Source: Eubacterium sp.
GTDB taxonomy: Bacteria; Bacillota; Clostridia; Lachnospirales; Lachnospiraceae
Direction: 5' to 3'
Assembly: GCA_017433295.1 (NCBI GenBank)
Contig: JAFRHL010000022.1
Span: 1-64,000 of the forward strand
DNA: 64,000 nucleotides
Position numbers and translations under genes: made by a program. Under the pieces are notes generated by a model. That model worked only from the letters and a program-made list of their open reading frames with translations, was not told where the DNA came from and did no database searches. The first letter of the stretch is position 1; every line of letters begins with the position of its first letter. Shown one piece after another: positions 34,695-43,849 of the stretch.

Positions 34695-34782
34695 GATTGA
34701 GCCTCCGGCGGCAGCTGTCGGGGCGGAAACAGGCTTGTTTTCCTGAAAAAAATATGATATAGTTACGCCAGATATATAAATG

Positions 34783-34867
34783 ATCAGGGGAGCTTTGATC
34801 GAGAAGCTGAGAGTAAGGTATTCCTTAGACCCTTTGAACCTGTTGGATAATGCCAGCGCAGGAAGAT
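34783..34867 (+). promoter_or_regulatory. TPP riboswitch (THI box)
   Basis: The conserved core is visible: CAGGGGAGC at the 5' helix, AGCTGAGAGTAAGG, ACCCTTTGAACCTG, and TGGATAATGCCAGCGCAGGA at the 3' side. This is a near-consensus thiamine pyrophosphate aptamer. It is followed by a terminator at 34883, so TPP binding should stop transcription of the transporter genes. Confidence 0.95.
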
Positions 34868-34882
34868 TACAAAAACGATTTG

Positions 34883-34910
34883 CGCTCGCATAAGATATGC
34901 GGGCGTTTTT
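34883..34910 (+). terminator. Riboswitch-controlled terminator
   Basis: CGCTCGCAT (34883-34891) pairs with ATGCGGGCG (34897-34905, one G-T pair), followed by TTTTT. It directly follows the TPP aptamer. Confidence 0.8.
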
Positions 34911-34980
34911 ATTTTATCAGAAATGTAAAAAAACGGGTGTTTTACATTTTCCGGGAGTAATGAAAGGAGGATTCGTAAAA

Positions 34981-35277
34981 ATGAACACAAGTGTTGCAAT
35001 TCAGGTGCTGCCGTCCGTTCTGGATGATGAAGAGGTGATCCGCATCGTGGATGAGGTCATCGACTATATCAAATCCACCGGATATCACTATTATGTGGGC
35101 CCCTTTGAAACCACTGTCGAGGGAGACTACGAGGGACTGATGGAAATCGTGAAGAACTGTCAGCTGGTGGCGGCGAAGGCCGGCTGCCCGGCCATGAATA
35201 CTTATGTAAAGATCGCCTACAAGCCGGAAGGAGATGTTCTCAGTATTGACAAAAAAGTTACCAAACATCACCAGTAA
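34981..35277 (+). CDS. Thiamine-binding protein, MTH1187 family
   Basis: 98 residues from ATG 34981, eight bases after AAAGGAGG; an upstream in-frame start at 34897 lies inside the terminator region and is unlikely. NTSVAIQVLPSVLDDEEVIR, GPFETTVEGDYEGLMEIV and GCPAMNTYVKIAY match the small ferredoxin-like MTH1187/YqgV (PF01910) proteins that bind thiamine or its phosphates. The TPP riboswitch and transporter genes confirm the context. It probably acts as an intracellular thiamine carrier or sensor. Its 3' end overlaps the permease gene by 44 bases. Confidence 0.88.
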   Translation: MNTSVAIQVLPSVLDDEEVIRIVDEVIDYIKSTGYHYYVGPFETTVEGDYEGLMEIVKNCQLVAAKAGCPAMNTYVKIAYKPEGDVLSIDKKVTKHHQ

Positions 35278-36025
35278 GCTGCCTGCCCTTGCGGCCTTAT
35301 GCCTGATCCTGCTTTTCTGGGCCCTGCTGGCTCATTCGGACGCGGTGCCGGCCTATATGCTGCCTTCACCGGAAAAGGTACTGAAAGCCCTGGTGTCCGA
35401 CAGGAGGATCATTCTCAGTCATGCCTGGTTTACTTTACAGGAGGCCCTTTACGGGCTGGCCGCAGGTATTCTGCTGGCACTTATTACCGCGACCCTGATG
35501 GATCATTTCCTGATCCTGAATCAGGCTTTTTACCCCATCATGATCATCACACAGACCATTCCCACCATAGCCATAGCACCGGTACTGGTGCTCTGGATGG
35601 GCTTTGGCATGGCACCCAAGATCACTCTTGTTGTGGTTACTACCTTCTTTCCCATCACAGTGGGCCTTTTAGATGGCTATAAAAGTGTGGACAGGGATTC
35701 CATAGATCTCATGAGGTCCATGGGAGCAGGAAAGAAACAGATATTTTTCCACCTGAAGGCGCCCTCGGCTCTGCCCTATTTTTTTGCGGGGCTTAAGATA
35801 TCGACCTCCTACGCGGTGGTGGGGGCGGTTATTTCAGAGTGGCTGGGAGGCTTTAACGGACTGGGGGTATATATGACCCGGGTAAAAAAAGCCTACGCCT
35901 TTGACAAGATGTTCGCGGTTATTATTTTTATTGTAGTTATCAGTCTGCTGCTTATGTTCCTGGTAAATATGATCAGCATCATATCTATGCCCTGGGTGCA
36001 GGCGGCAAAGAGAGAGGAGAAATAG
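35234..36025 (+). CDS. thiX: ThiX-like ABC transporter permease
   Basis: 263 residues. Binding-protein-dependent permease of the SsuC/TauC/ThiX type, with about six membrane helices starting at LPALAALCLILLFWALLAHS. The cytoplasmic EAA loop reads DLMRSMGAGKKQIFFHLKAP. ATG 35234 sits directly against GGAAGGAG with no spacer, so TTG 35246 (leading to TKKLPN) is an alternative start with better spacing. Translation is coupled to the thiamine-binding gene it overlaps. It forms a transporter with the following two genes, probably for thiamine precursors such as formylaminopyrimidine. Confidence 0.88.
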   Translation: MFSVLTKKLPNITSKLPALAALCLILLFWALLAHSDAVPAYMLPSPEKVLKALVSDRRIILSHAWFTLQEALYGLAAGILLALITATLMDHFLILNQAFYPIMIITQTIPTIAIAPVLVLWMGFGMAPKITLVVVTTFFPITVGLLDGYKSVDRDSIDLMRSMGAGKKQIFFHLKAPSALPYFFAGLKISTSYAVVGAVISEWLGGFNGLGVYMTRVKKAYAFDKMFAVIIFIVVISLLLMFLVNMISIISMPWVQAAKREEK

Positions 36026-36027
36026 TG

Positions 36028-37086
36028 ATGAAATTGAATATGAAAAAAATAGCTGTTTATGCATTGAGTGCTGCCCTGGTTCTGGGCATCAGTGCCTGTG
36101 GTTCCGGGGGAGGAGCTGCCGGCGGGAAGGAGAAGGATTCCACAGAGAATAGTGCCGGAGATCTGACAAAGATCACCCTCTGTCTGGACTGGACGCCCAA
36201 TACCAACCATACCGGAATCTATGCGGCCAAAGCTTTGGGATACTATGAAGAAGCCGGCCTTGATGTGGAAATTGTTCAGCCTCCTGAAAACGGGGCGACC
36301 ACCATGTGCGCTTCCGGCCAGGCTCAGTTTGCGATAGACGCCCAGGATACCATGGCTGCGGCCATAGATGAAACAGAGTCCCATGAGCCTCTGGGTATAA
36401 CCGCAGTGGCTGCCATGATCCAGCACAACAGTTCAGGTGTCATGTCCCGTAAAGGAGAAGGCCTTGACAGACCCAAGGGACTGGAAGGAAAGACCTATTC
36501 GACCTGGGAGATCCCCACTGAGCTTAAGATGATGGAATATGTGGTTTCCGCCGATGGCGGAGACTTCGGAAAAGTAAAGCTTATACCCAACGACATCACG
36601 GATGAGCCTGCGGCTCTGGCAGCAAAGCAGACAGATGCCGTATGGATATTTTATGGCTGGAGCGGTATCAACGCCGATGTGGAAGGTGTTCCCGTGGACT
36701 TCTGGAGCTTTGCGGATATCAGTCCTGAACTGGATTACTATACGCCGGTCCTGATTGCAAACAACGATTTTCTCAAGGAGAGCCCTGATCTGGCAAAGGC
36801 ATTTCTTGCGGCAACAAAAAAAGGTTATGAGTATGCGGTGGAGAATCCGAAGAAAGCGGCAGATATGCTGATGGAAGGGGACGATACGGGCTCCTTAAGT
36901 GGTTCCAGAGACCTGGTTTATGCCAGTCAGGAATGGCTGTCGAAAAAGTACGTGGATGATGCGTCCTCCTGGGGTCTGATCGATCCCCAGAGATGGGACA
37001 GCTTTTATGAGTGGCTCTATAACAACAAACTGACTGAAAAGAATCTGAGCGGACTGGGATATTCGAATGATTATCTTCCGAAATAA
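36028..37086 (+). CDS. thiY: ThiY-like substrate-binding lipoprotein (NMT1/THI5 family)
   Basis: 352 residues from ATG 36028, which follows AGAGGAG; GTG 36025 overlaps the previous stop. The lipobox is LGISACG, with lipidation at Cys near residue 22. CLDWTPNTNHTGIYAAKALG and QPPENGATTMCASGQAQF are signature segments of ThiY/THI5-like proteins, which bind pyrimidine precursors of thiamine. It lies outside the membrane, feeding ThiX/ThiZ. It is under the TPP riboswitch with its neighbours. Confidence 0.9.
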   Translation: MKLNMKKIAVYALSAALVLGISACGSGGGAAGGKEKDSTENSAGDLTKITLCLDWTPNTNHTGIYAAKALGYYEEAGLDVEIVQPPENGATTMCASGQAQFAIDAQDTMAAAIDETESHEPLGITAVAAMIQHNSSGVMSRKGEGLDRPKGLEGKTYSTWEIPTELKMMEYVVSADGGDFGKVKLIPNDITDEPAALAAKQTDAVWIFYGWSGINADVEGVPVDFWSFADISPELDYYTPVLIANNDFLKESPDLAKAFLAATKKGYEYAVENPKKAADMLMEGDDTGSLSGSRDLVYASQEWLSKKYVDDASSWGLIDPQRWDSFYEWLYNNKLTEKNLSGLGYSNDYLPK

Positions 37087-37094
37087 GATAGAAT

Positions 37095-37829
37095 ATGGTA
37101 TTATTAAAGGCAGAACATATCACTAAGAGATTTGGTGATAAGGTTATTATCAAAGACATCAACATAGAGCTCAACAGGGGAGAACTGGTGTCCCTGCTGG
37201 GAGTCAGCGGATCAGGGAAAACGACTCTGTTTAATGTCCTGTCCGGTCTGGTCAGACCGGAGGAAGGACATGTTACCATAAACGGAGAGGATATGACCGG
37301 GAAACCGGGCTGTATCAGTTATATGATGCAGAAGGACCTGCTCATGGTCCATAAGAAGATCATCGATAACGTTTCCCTGCCGCTGGTATTAAAGGGGATC
37401 GACAAAAAGTCCGCAAGGCAGAAGGCAGACTCCCTTTTTGAAGAATTCGGCCTTGATGGGACCCAATACCTTTATCCGGTGCAGCTTTCCGGGGGAATGA
37501 GACAGAGGGCGGCCCTGCTGCGCACCTATCTTTCCTCCGGCGGAGCGGCTCTGCTGGATGAACCCTTCAGTGCCCTGGACGCCATCACAAAGTCTGCCAT
37601 TCACAGATGGTACCTTGATGTAATGCAGAAGATCGATCTGTCCACTTTATTTATTACCCATGATATTGATGAGGCCATCCTTCTTTCTGACAGGATCTAT
37701 ATTCTTAACGGGAAACCGGGGCAGATCAGGGATGAGATCCTCATTAAGGAGAAGAAACCGAGACCGGAGGATTTCTATCTGACGGAATCCTTTCTGCATT
37801 ATAAGAGACAGATCATCAAACGGTTATGA
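37095..37829 (+). CDS. thiZ: ThiZ-like ABC transporter ATPase
   Basis: 244 residues. Walker A LLGVSGSGKTTLFNVL, Q-loop YMMQKDLLM, signature LSGGMRQRAALLRTYL, Walker B ALLDEPFSALD and H-loop LFITHDIDEA are all intact. It is the NitT/TauT-type ATPase of the ThiXYZ importer. The start at ATG 37095 has no clear ribosome site, so translation is probably coupled to thiY eight bases upstream. Confidence 0.9.
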   Translation: MVLLKAEHITKRFGDKVIIKDINIELNRGELVSLLGVSGSGKTTLFNVLSGLVRPEEGHVTINGEDMTGKPGCISYMMQKDLLMVHKKIIDNVSLPLVLKGIDKKSARQKADSLFEEFGLDGTQYLYPVQLSGGMRQRAALLRTYLSSGGAALLDEPFSALDAITKSAIHRWYLDVMQKIDLSTLFITHDIDEAILLSDRIYILNGKPGQIRDEILIKEKKPRPEDFYLTESFLHYKRQIIKRL

Positions 37830-37886
37830 AACCGTATGTTATTCTGCAGCTTTCCGCCGGTCTTCCCGGTCAGAATGGAGAATAGT

Positions 37887-38525
37887 ATGAATAATAAGAA
37901 AAGAATATCAATTCTGGGAGATTCGGTCAGTACCTATTACGGGCTGACTCCGGAAGGGTATGTTTTTTACGGCAGCTGGAATGCCGGGGAGACAGGAGTA
38001 GAATCCCCGGAGGATACCTGGTGGATGAAGGTGATCAGAGCAATGGACGGGGAACTGGGAAGGAATAATTCTCTGTCCGGCTGCCTGGTTGCCGGAAGGG
38101 CCCTAAGCTCCGGCACCTCCTTAAACAGGATCCGGGACCTGTCTGTCAATGGAAGACCCGACATGATCCTGGTGGCCCTGGGAGCGAACGACTGGGGATT
38201 TTCAGTCCTGCCGGAGGAGTTCGCCTCAGAGTATGCAAGGATGCTTTATCTGCTGAAGGAAACATATCCCTATGCCGATATATGGTGCGCCACTCTGCCT
38301 GAGGGGCGCGCGCCGGATGATGAATATTTCTTCTTTGATGTTGACAGCTGTATTTCAAAAAGGGTCTATTCTGACATCATCAGAAAGGCAGCCGCAGAAA
38401 GCGGCGTACATGTGGCTGACCTGCACCGGTCCGGTCAAGAGTACTCTTCCATCGACGGGGTCCATCCCGATAAGAAGGGGATGCAGATGCTGGCCGACCT
38501 GTGGATCAGAGAACTTAAAAAATGA
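37887..38525 (+). CDS. SGNH/GDSL hydrolase
   Basis: About 212 residues from ATG 37887, seven bases after GGAG; in-frame starts at 37836 and 37875 are less well placed. SGNH blocks: ISILGDSVSTYYG (Ser), NNSLSGCLVAGRAL (Gly block), LVALGANDWGF (Asn), SIDGVHPDKKGMQ (Asp-x-x-His). No signal peptide, so intracellular. It follows thiZ by 57 bases and may be read through from the thiamine operon, but nothing in it points to thiamine. A terminator follows. Confidence 0.87.
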   Translation: MNNKKRISILGDSVSTYYGLTPEGYVFYGSWNAGETGVESPEDTWWMKVIRAMDGELGRNNSLSGCLVAGRALSSGTSLNRIRDLSVNGRPDMILVALGANDWGFSVLPEEFASEYARMLYLLKETYPYADIWCATLPEGRAPDDEYFFFDVDSCISKRVYSDIIRKAAAESGVHVADLHRSGQEYSSIDGVHPDKKGMQMLADLWIRELKK

Positions 38526-38535
38526 TTATAATGAT

Positions 38536-38572
38536 AAAAAATGCAGTGTGGAGTCAGAAACACTGCATTTTT
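38536..38572 (+). terminator. Intrinsic terminator after the SGNH hydrolase gene
   Basis: ATGCAGTGT (38541-38549) pairs with ACACTGCAT (38560-38568), flanked by AAAAA and TTTT that extend the stem and supply the T-tract. Confidence 0.85.
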
Positions 38573-38637
38573 TATTATTTGTTTTCATAATTCATGGAAA
38601 AAAGGGTGAAACTGTGATACAATAGTTTCAATCTCAG

Positions 38638-38673
38638 ACGCAGGAATCTGCGTGAAATCGCGGGGGCGATTTC
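38638..38673 (+). promoter_or_regulatory. Two tandem short hairpins in the ilvE leader
   Basis: ACGCAG-GAAT-CTGCGT (about 38639-38654) is followed at once by GAAATCGC-GGGG-GCGATTTC (about 38654-38673). Neither has a T-tract. They end about 35 bases before the ilvE start and may protect the mRNA end or bind a regulator. No known riboswitch core is visible. Confidence 0.4.
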
Positions 38674-38709
38674 GATTGATATTTATATTTTGGAAAGGAA
38701 GTCATAATA

Positions 38710-39735
38710 ATGGAAAAGAAAAACATTGACTGGGGCAACATCGGATTCGGTTATATTCCGACAGAGGCCAGGTTTGTTGCCAATTATAAAGATGGCGCAT
38801 GGGAAGAAGGGGGACTTACGGACGAAGCGACCATCACCATGACTGAGTGCGCAGGGGTACTTCAGTATGCCCAGACCTGTTTTGAAGGGTTAAAGGCCTA
38901 TACCACCGAGGATGGCAAGGTCGTATGTTTCAGGCCCGACCTGAATGCGGCCCGTATGGCTGACAGCTGCCGCAGACTTGAGATGCCGGTATTCCCGGAA
39001 GAGAAATTCATTGATGCAGTGGATCAGGTGGTAAAAGCAAATCTTGCCTATGTTCCTCCCTTCGGATCAGGCGCGACTCTTTACATTCGTCCCTTTATGT
39101 TCGGGTCCAATGCGGTGATCGGTGTTAAGCCGGCGGATGAATATCAGTTCCGTATCTTTGTTACACCCGTAGGCCCATACTTTAAAGGCGGCGCAAAGCC
39201 CATCACGATCCGTGTATCTGATTTTGACCGGGCGGCTCCCCACGGAACCGGACATATCAAGGCGGGCCTGAATTATGCCATGAGTCTTCATGCCATAGTT
39301 GATGCCCATAAGAATGGATTTGATGAAAACATGTACCTGGATCCCCGGACAAGAACAAAGGTGGAGGAGACCGGCGGCGCAAACTTCATTTTTATCACTA
39401 AGGATAATAAGCTGGTCACACCGAAATCCAACAGTATTCTTCCTTCCATCACCCGCAGGTCCATCATGTATGTTGCCGAGCATTATCTTAATATGGAAGT
39501 GGAACACAGAGAAGTTTACTTTGATGAGGTAAAAGATTTCGCAGAGTGCGGTCTTTGCGGAACCGCTGCCGTGATCTCGCCTGTGGGCAAGATCGTTGAT
39601 CATGGCAAAGAGATCTGTTTCCCGAGCGGCATGGAAGAGATGGGACCGGTGACCAGAAAGCTTTATGATACTTTGACAGGTATCCAGATGGGACATCTTG
39701 AAGCTCCCGAAGGATGGATCAGAGTGATCGCGTAA
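38710..39735 (+). CDS. ilvE: Branched-chain-amino-acid aminotransferase
   Basis: 341 residues, fold-type IV PLP enzyme. QTCFEGLKAYTTEDGKVVCF (near 55-75), FRPDLNAARMADSCRRLEMP, and the PLP-Lys region in HIKAGLNYAMSLHAIVDAHK are visible. VEETGGANFIFITKDNKLVT and FAECGLCGTAAVISPVG complete the active site. It transaminates the oxoacids of valine, leucine and isoleucine with glutamate. The length and motifs fit the long class of IlvE (BCAT-like). Ribosome site GGAAAGGAAG. It is followed by glgB after a 43-base gap, perhaps cotranscribed without functional linkage. Confidence 0.92.
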   Translation: MEKKNIDWGNIGFGYIPTEARFVANYKDGAWEEGGLTDEATITMTECAGVLQYAQTCFEGLKAYTTEDGKVVCFRPDLNAARMADSCRRLEMPVFPEEKFIDAVDQVVKANLAYVPPFGSGATLYIRPFMFGSNAVIGVKPADEYQFRIFVTPVGPYFKGGAKPITIRVSDFDRAAPHGTGHIKAGLNYAMSLHAIVDAHKNGFDENMYLDPRTRTKVEETGGANFIFITKDNKLVTPKSNSILPSITRRSIMYVAEHYLNMEVEHREVYFDEVKDFAECGLCGTAAVISPVGKIVDHGKEICFPSGMEEMGPVTRKLYDTLTGIQMGHLEAPEGWIRVIA

Positions 39736-39778
39736 CTTGCTGCCTGCTAATCAGAATTAATACAGGAGGTATTCCGGC

Positions 39779-41695
39779 ATGAAGAACGATACACCCAATG
39801 TCAGCTTTATTACAGAGTTTGACCAGTATTTATTTGGTGATGGTACCCATTATGATCTGTACAATAAGATGGGTGCGCATCCGGTAAGCATCGGAAAAGA
39901 AGAAGGGGTATATTTCGCAGTATGGGCTCCCAATGCGAAAGGCGTATCCGTTGTGGGCAACTTTAATAACTGGGACGAGGGTGCCAATCCCATGAAAAGA
40001 CTGGAACCTCTGGGTATCTATGAGCTTTTCATTCCCGGCCTCAAGACGGGGGAGGTGTATAAGTATGCCGTAGAGACCAAGGAGAAGGGAACAGTTTTAA
40101 AGGCGGATCCCTTTGCCTTCCAGGCGGAGCTGCGCCCCAATACCGCATCTGTAGTCACAGATATTTCCAATTTTAAATGGACTGATGACAAGTGGATGAA
40201 GAAGAGAAAGAAATTTGACGACCGCAAGAGTCCCATGTTTGTCTATGAAGTGCATCCGGGTTCCTGGATGAAGCATCCGGCGACAGAGGAGAATAAGGAC
40301 GGCTATTATAATTACCGTGACCTGGCTGTGAAGCTGACAGAATATGTTAAGGATATGGGCTATACCCATGTGGAGCTGATGGGCATTGCAGAACACCCCT
40401 TCGACGGTTCCTGGGGATACCAGGTTACCAATTATTTTGCTCCCACTTCAAGGCATGGCTCACCGCAGGATTTCCAGTTTTTTGTAGATTACCTTCACAA
40501 GAATAAGATTGGTATTATTCTTGACTGGGTGCCGGCTCATTTTCCCAGAGATGCCTTCGGCCTGGCCGAATTTGACGGAACCTGCCTGTATGAATATGCA
40601 GATTCCAGAAAGGGAGAACATCCCGACTGGGGAACCAAGGTTTTTGATTTCAGCAAAACAGAAGTCAAGAATTTCCTGATATGTAATGCCCTTTACTGGA
40701 TAGAAAAATATCATATTGACGGCCTGCGGGTGGATGCGGTGGCCTCCATGCTGTATCTGGATTATGGCCGGGAAGACGGACAGTGGGTTCCCAATATTTA
40801 CGGTGGAAATGAAAACCTGGAGGCAATTGAGTTCTTCAAGCATCTCAATACGGTGGTTAAGGGACGTAATCCCGGAACAGTTATGATAGCCGAGGAGTCC
40901 ACAGCCTGGCCTAAGGTGACAGACAAGGCTGAGTTTGGCGGACTGGATTTCTCCCTGAAATGGAATATGGGCTGGATGCATGATTTCCTTGAGTACATGA
41001 AACTGGATCCCTATTTCAGGAAGTACAACCACAATAAGATGAACTTCGCCATGATGTATGCCTATGCGGAGAATTACATGCTGGTACTCTCCCACGATGA
41101 GGTAGTCCATCTGAAGTGCTCCATGATCGAGAAGATGCCCGGACTTTATGATGATAAATTCAGAAACCTCATGGCAGGCTACGCCTTCATGACAGGACAT
41201 CCCGGAAAGAAGCTCCTCTTTATGGGACAGGACTTCGGACAGCACAGGGAATGGAGTGAGGCCAGGGAGATCGACTGGTTCCTGCTGGGCAAGGAGAGAA
41301 ACCAGCAGCTCCAGAATTTCGTCCGGGCCCTGCTGCACATTTATCGTAAGAATAAGTGCCTGTATGAATATGACTGCTGGCCGGAGGGCTTTGAGTGGAT
41401 CAATGCCAATGACGGCGACAGAAGTATTTTCTCCTTTGTAAGACATTCCGAGAACGGGAAGAACAATATGCTATTCGTCTGCAATTTCACTCCCATCGCA
41501 AGACCCGATTACCGGGTGGGGACAACCTGCCGCAGAAAGCATACACTGGTACTGAACAGTGACGACGTGGAATTCGGCGGCTCCGGCGCAGAGCGTCCGG
41601 AGGTCTATAAACCGGAGAAACAGGAATGCGACGGAAGGAAGTTTTCCTTTGCCTATGATCTTCCCGCTTATGGGGTGGCACTGTTTAAATATTAA
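39779..41695 (+). CDS. glgB: 1,4-alpha-glucan branching enzyme
   Basis: 638 residues. N-terminal CBM48 module (YFAVWAPNAKGVSVVGNFNN near 45-65), then a GH13 barrel. The HPFDGSWGYQVTNYFAPTSR stretch, DGLRVDAVASMLYLDY (nucleophile Asp), MIAEESTAWP (acid Glu) and LVLSHDEVVH (transition-state Asp) give the complete catalytic triad of branching enzymes. It makes alpha-1,6 branches in glycogen. No other glycogen genes are in the window. Site AGGAGG, start ATG 39779. Confidence 0.93.
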   Translation: MKNDTPNVSFITEFDQYLFGDGTHYDLYNKMGAHPVSIGKEEGVYFAVWAPNAKGVSVVGNFNNWDEGANPMKRLEPLGIYELFIPGLKTGEVYKYAVETKEKGTVLKADPFAFQAELRPNTASVVTDISNFKWTDDKWMKKRKKFDDRKSPMFVYEVHPGSWMKHPATEENKDGYYNYRDLAVKLTEYVKDMGYTHVELMGIAEHPFDGSWGYQVTNYFAPTSRHGSPQDFQFFVDYLHKNKIGIILDWVPAHFPRDAFGLAEFDGTCLYEYADSRKGEHPDWGTKVFDFSKTEVKNFLICNALYWIEKYHIDGLRVDAVASMLYLDYGREDGQWVPNIYGGNENLEAIEFFKHLNTVVKGRNPGTVMIAEESTAWPKVTDKAEFGGLDFSLKWNMGWMHDFLEYMKLDPYFRKYNHNKMNFAMMYAYAENYMLVLSHDEVVHLKCSMIEKMPGLYDDKFRNLMAGYAFMTGHPGKKLLFMGQDFGQHREWSEAREIDWFLLGKERNQQLQNFVRALLHIYRKNKCLYEYDCWPEGFEWINANDGDRSIFSFVRHSENGKNNMLFVCNFTPIARPDYRVGTTCRRKHTLVLNSDDVEFGGSGAERPEVYKPEKQECDGRKFSFAYDLPAYGVALFKY

Positions 41696-41735
41696 ACTTT
41701 TTTCTGCCTGGCACAGCTGACGCAGCAAAAAAGAG

Positions 41736-41764
41736 TTGACAATCCGGTGATTATTGATTAGAAT
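41736..41764 (+). promoter_or_regulatory. Promoter of the T-box/tyrS transcript
   Basis: TTGACA (41736-41741), 17-base spacer, TAGAAT (41759-41764). It lies just upstream of the T-box leader. Confidence 0.8.
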
Positions 41765-41777
41765 AGTCCACATATGA

Positions 41778-42117
41778 AAAAGACTTTGACGGAAATAAGT
41801 AGTTCAGATGGGGACATCCAGAGAGAGACCGGCTGGTGAAAGGTCAATGAAGCTGTCTGATACGAATACATTCCCGAGTTCCGTACCGAAGAACGACCGG
41901 TTGATCGTGATATTCTCCTGTGGATTTGACTGATTAGCTGTTTGATCGAAGGGGGACACTTTCCCTGATGATAGTTGTTTGAGTAGGCTGCGGCGGCAGG
42001 CCACCGTTATAGAGGCCATGACGTGTCGGCGTCAGATTGAGGCAGTATTTTATATGCTGCGAAAAAAGGTGGTACCACGAATTAAAACCTCGTCCTTTTA
42101 CGGACGGGGTTTTCTTA
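41778..42117 (+). promoter_or_regulatory. Tyrosine-specific T-box leader with terminator
   Basis: A long structured leader precedes tyrS. A tyrosine specifier triplet TAC lies at 41884-41886 in TTCCGTACCGAAG. The T-box itself reads AAGGTGGTACCACG (42066-42079), whose TGGT pairs with the acceptor end of uncharged tRNA-Tyr (discriminator A). The competing terminator is AAAACCTCGTCC (42084-42095) with GGACGGGGTTTT (42102-42113). Uncharged tRNA-Tyr should prevent termination and raise tyrS expression. Confidence 0.93.
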
Positions 42118-42139
42118 TTTTTACAGGAGGTTAAAAAGG

Positions 42140-43366
42140 ATGACAGTATATGACGAGTTAGTGGCAAGAGGACTTATTGCCCAGGTGACCAATGAAGAAG
42201 AGATCAGAAAGATGATCAATGAGGGAAAGGCTGTTTTCTATATCGGCTTTGATCCCACGGCAGACAGCCTTCATGTGGGACATTTTATGGCTCTGTGTCT
42301 GATGAAGCGTCTTCAGATGGCCGGAAATAAGCCCATTGCCCTTTTAGGTGGTGGAACTGCCATGATTGGTGACCCTTCCGGTCGTACAGATATGCGTCAG
42401 ATGATGACAAAGGAGACCATCGACCACAATATCGAATGTTTTAAGAAACAGATGAACCGTTTTATCGATTTCTCTGATGACAAGGCCATGATGGTCAATA
42501 ATGCGGACTGGCTGCTGGACCTGAATTATGTTGACCTGCTCAGGGAGGTGGGTCCGTGCTTTTCAGTGAATAATATGCTGCGGGCAGAATGCTATAAGCA
42601 GCGTATGGAGAAAGGCCTGTCCTTCCTGGAGTTCAACTATATGATCATGCAGAGCTATGATTTCTATGTGTTATTCCAGAAATACGGCTGTAACATGCAG
42701 TTTGGCGGAAATGACCAGTGGAGCAATATGCTGGGCGGAACGGAACTGATCCGCCGGAAGCTGGGTAAGGATGCCCATGCCATGACCATCACCCTGCTTT
42801 TGAACTCCGAGGGTAAAAAGATGGGTAAGACCCAGTCCGGCGCTGTATGGCTGGATCCGGAAAAGACCTCTCCCTTTGATTTCTACCAGTACTGGAGAAA
42901 TGTCGGTGATGACGATGTTATGAAATGCATCCGTATGCTGACTTTCCTTCCCTTAGAGGAGATAGATGCCATGGACAGCTGGGAGGGCAGCCAGCTGAAT
43001 AAGGCCAAGGAGATCCTGGCCTTTGAGCTGACCAAACTGGTTCATGGAGAGGAAGAGGCCCTTAAAGCTCAGAAAGCGGCACAGGCTTTGTTCGGAAAAG
43101 GGGTAGATGATGCCAATATGCCCACCTGCAAGCTGGAAGAGGCTGATTTAAGAGATGGCCGGATAGATATTCTCGGTCTCCTGGTGAAGGCCGGCCTGGC
43201 AGGCAGCCGTTCCGAGGCAAGAAGAAATGTAATGCAGGGCGGTGTGACTGTTGATGGAGAAAAAGTTACGGACCCCGCTGCTTCCTACGCTCCGGATTAC
43301 TTTGGAGCAGATGGAAAGGTTATCAAAAGAGGAAAGAAAAAATTCATAAAAGTTGTTTCCGAATAA
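42140..43366 (+). CDS. tyrS: Tyrosyl-tRNA synthetase
   Basis: 408 residues. [20 protein letters not shown] contains the HIGH-like motif [24 protein letters not shown] contains the KMSKS-equivalent KMGKT. A C-terminal S4-like RNA-binding domain ([20 protein letters not shown]) closes the protein. Charges tRNA-Tyr. It is controlled by the T-box immediately upstream. Site AGGAGG. Confidence 0.95.
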   Translation: MTVYDELVARGLIAQVTNEEEIRKMINEGKAVFYIGFDPTADSLHVGHFMALCLMKRLQMAGNKPIALLGGGTAMIGDPSGRTDMRQMMTKETIDHNIECFKKQMNRFIDFSDDKAMMVNNADWLLDLNYVDLLREVGPCFSVNNMLRAECYKQRMEKGLSFLEFNYMIMQSYDFYVLFQKYGCNMQFGGNDQWSNMLGGTELIRRKLGKDAHAMTITLLLNSEGKKMGKTQSGAVWLDPEKTSPFDFYQYWRNVGDDDVMKCIRMLTFLPLEEIDAMDSWEGSQLNKAKEILAFELTKLVHGEEEALKAQKAAQALFGKGVDDANMPTCKLEEADLRDGRIDILGLLVKAGLAGSRSEARRNVMQGGVTVDGEKVTDPAASYAPDYFGADGKVIKRGKKKFIKVVSE

Positions 43367-43480
43367 AAGAGTATATTTTCAGGGATTATAACACATACTG
43401 TTCCTGTTCATGAAAAACAATGAAAGACGGCGGATTCTTTGCTGTCTTCCTCTTTGGAGATGAACGGGAAGGAGTATATT

Positions 43481-43684
43481 ATGTCTAAAAAGAAACGAAA
43501 TGAAATAACGGACCAGTCAGCAAGTTCCTGCAAGAACCAGTGCATGGACACCACAGGCCATGAAAGTGCCACAGACCGTGAGAGTGCAACTGACTGCAAG
43601 AGAGCCACAGACTGTGAGAAGACAACCGATTGTATGAAAAAGCATGAAAAGAGCAGCTGCGGAAAGCATGAAACTGCAAAATAA
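43481..43684 (+). CDS. Small Cys/His/Lys-rich repeat protein, unknown
   Basis: 67 residues from ATG 43481 after GGGAAGGAG; an in-frame start at 43439 lacks a site. The body is low-complexity with degenerate seven-residue units such as ESATDRESATDCKRATDCEK, and ends MKKHEKSSCGKHETAK. Six Cys and several His and Lys residues suggest metal or nucleic-acid contact. No family recognised. Confidence 0.6.
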   Translation: MSKKKRNEITDQSASSCKNQCMDTTGHESATDRESATDCKRATDCEKTTDCMKKHEKSSCGKHETAK

Positions 43685-43849
43685 CAGTCATTCGGACTCT
43701 TTATCCCGGGAACGATGAGGGGATCGTTTTGGAAACACGAGGGGCAGGGGAGATTTGTTCTTTCCTGTCCCTTTTGCTGTCTTTATCAGCTTTGCTGAAC
43801 GGTTTTTCATCCACGTCATATACTATAAAAAAGGAATGGCGGAAATAGC

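Noticed and set aside
38638-38673. Leucine or valine attenuator for ilvE
   Set aside because: No leader peptide with branched-chain codons and no terminator/antiterminator pair; only two simple hairpins are seen.
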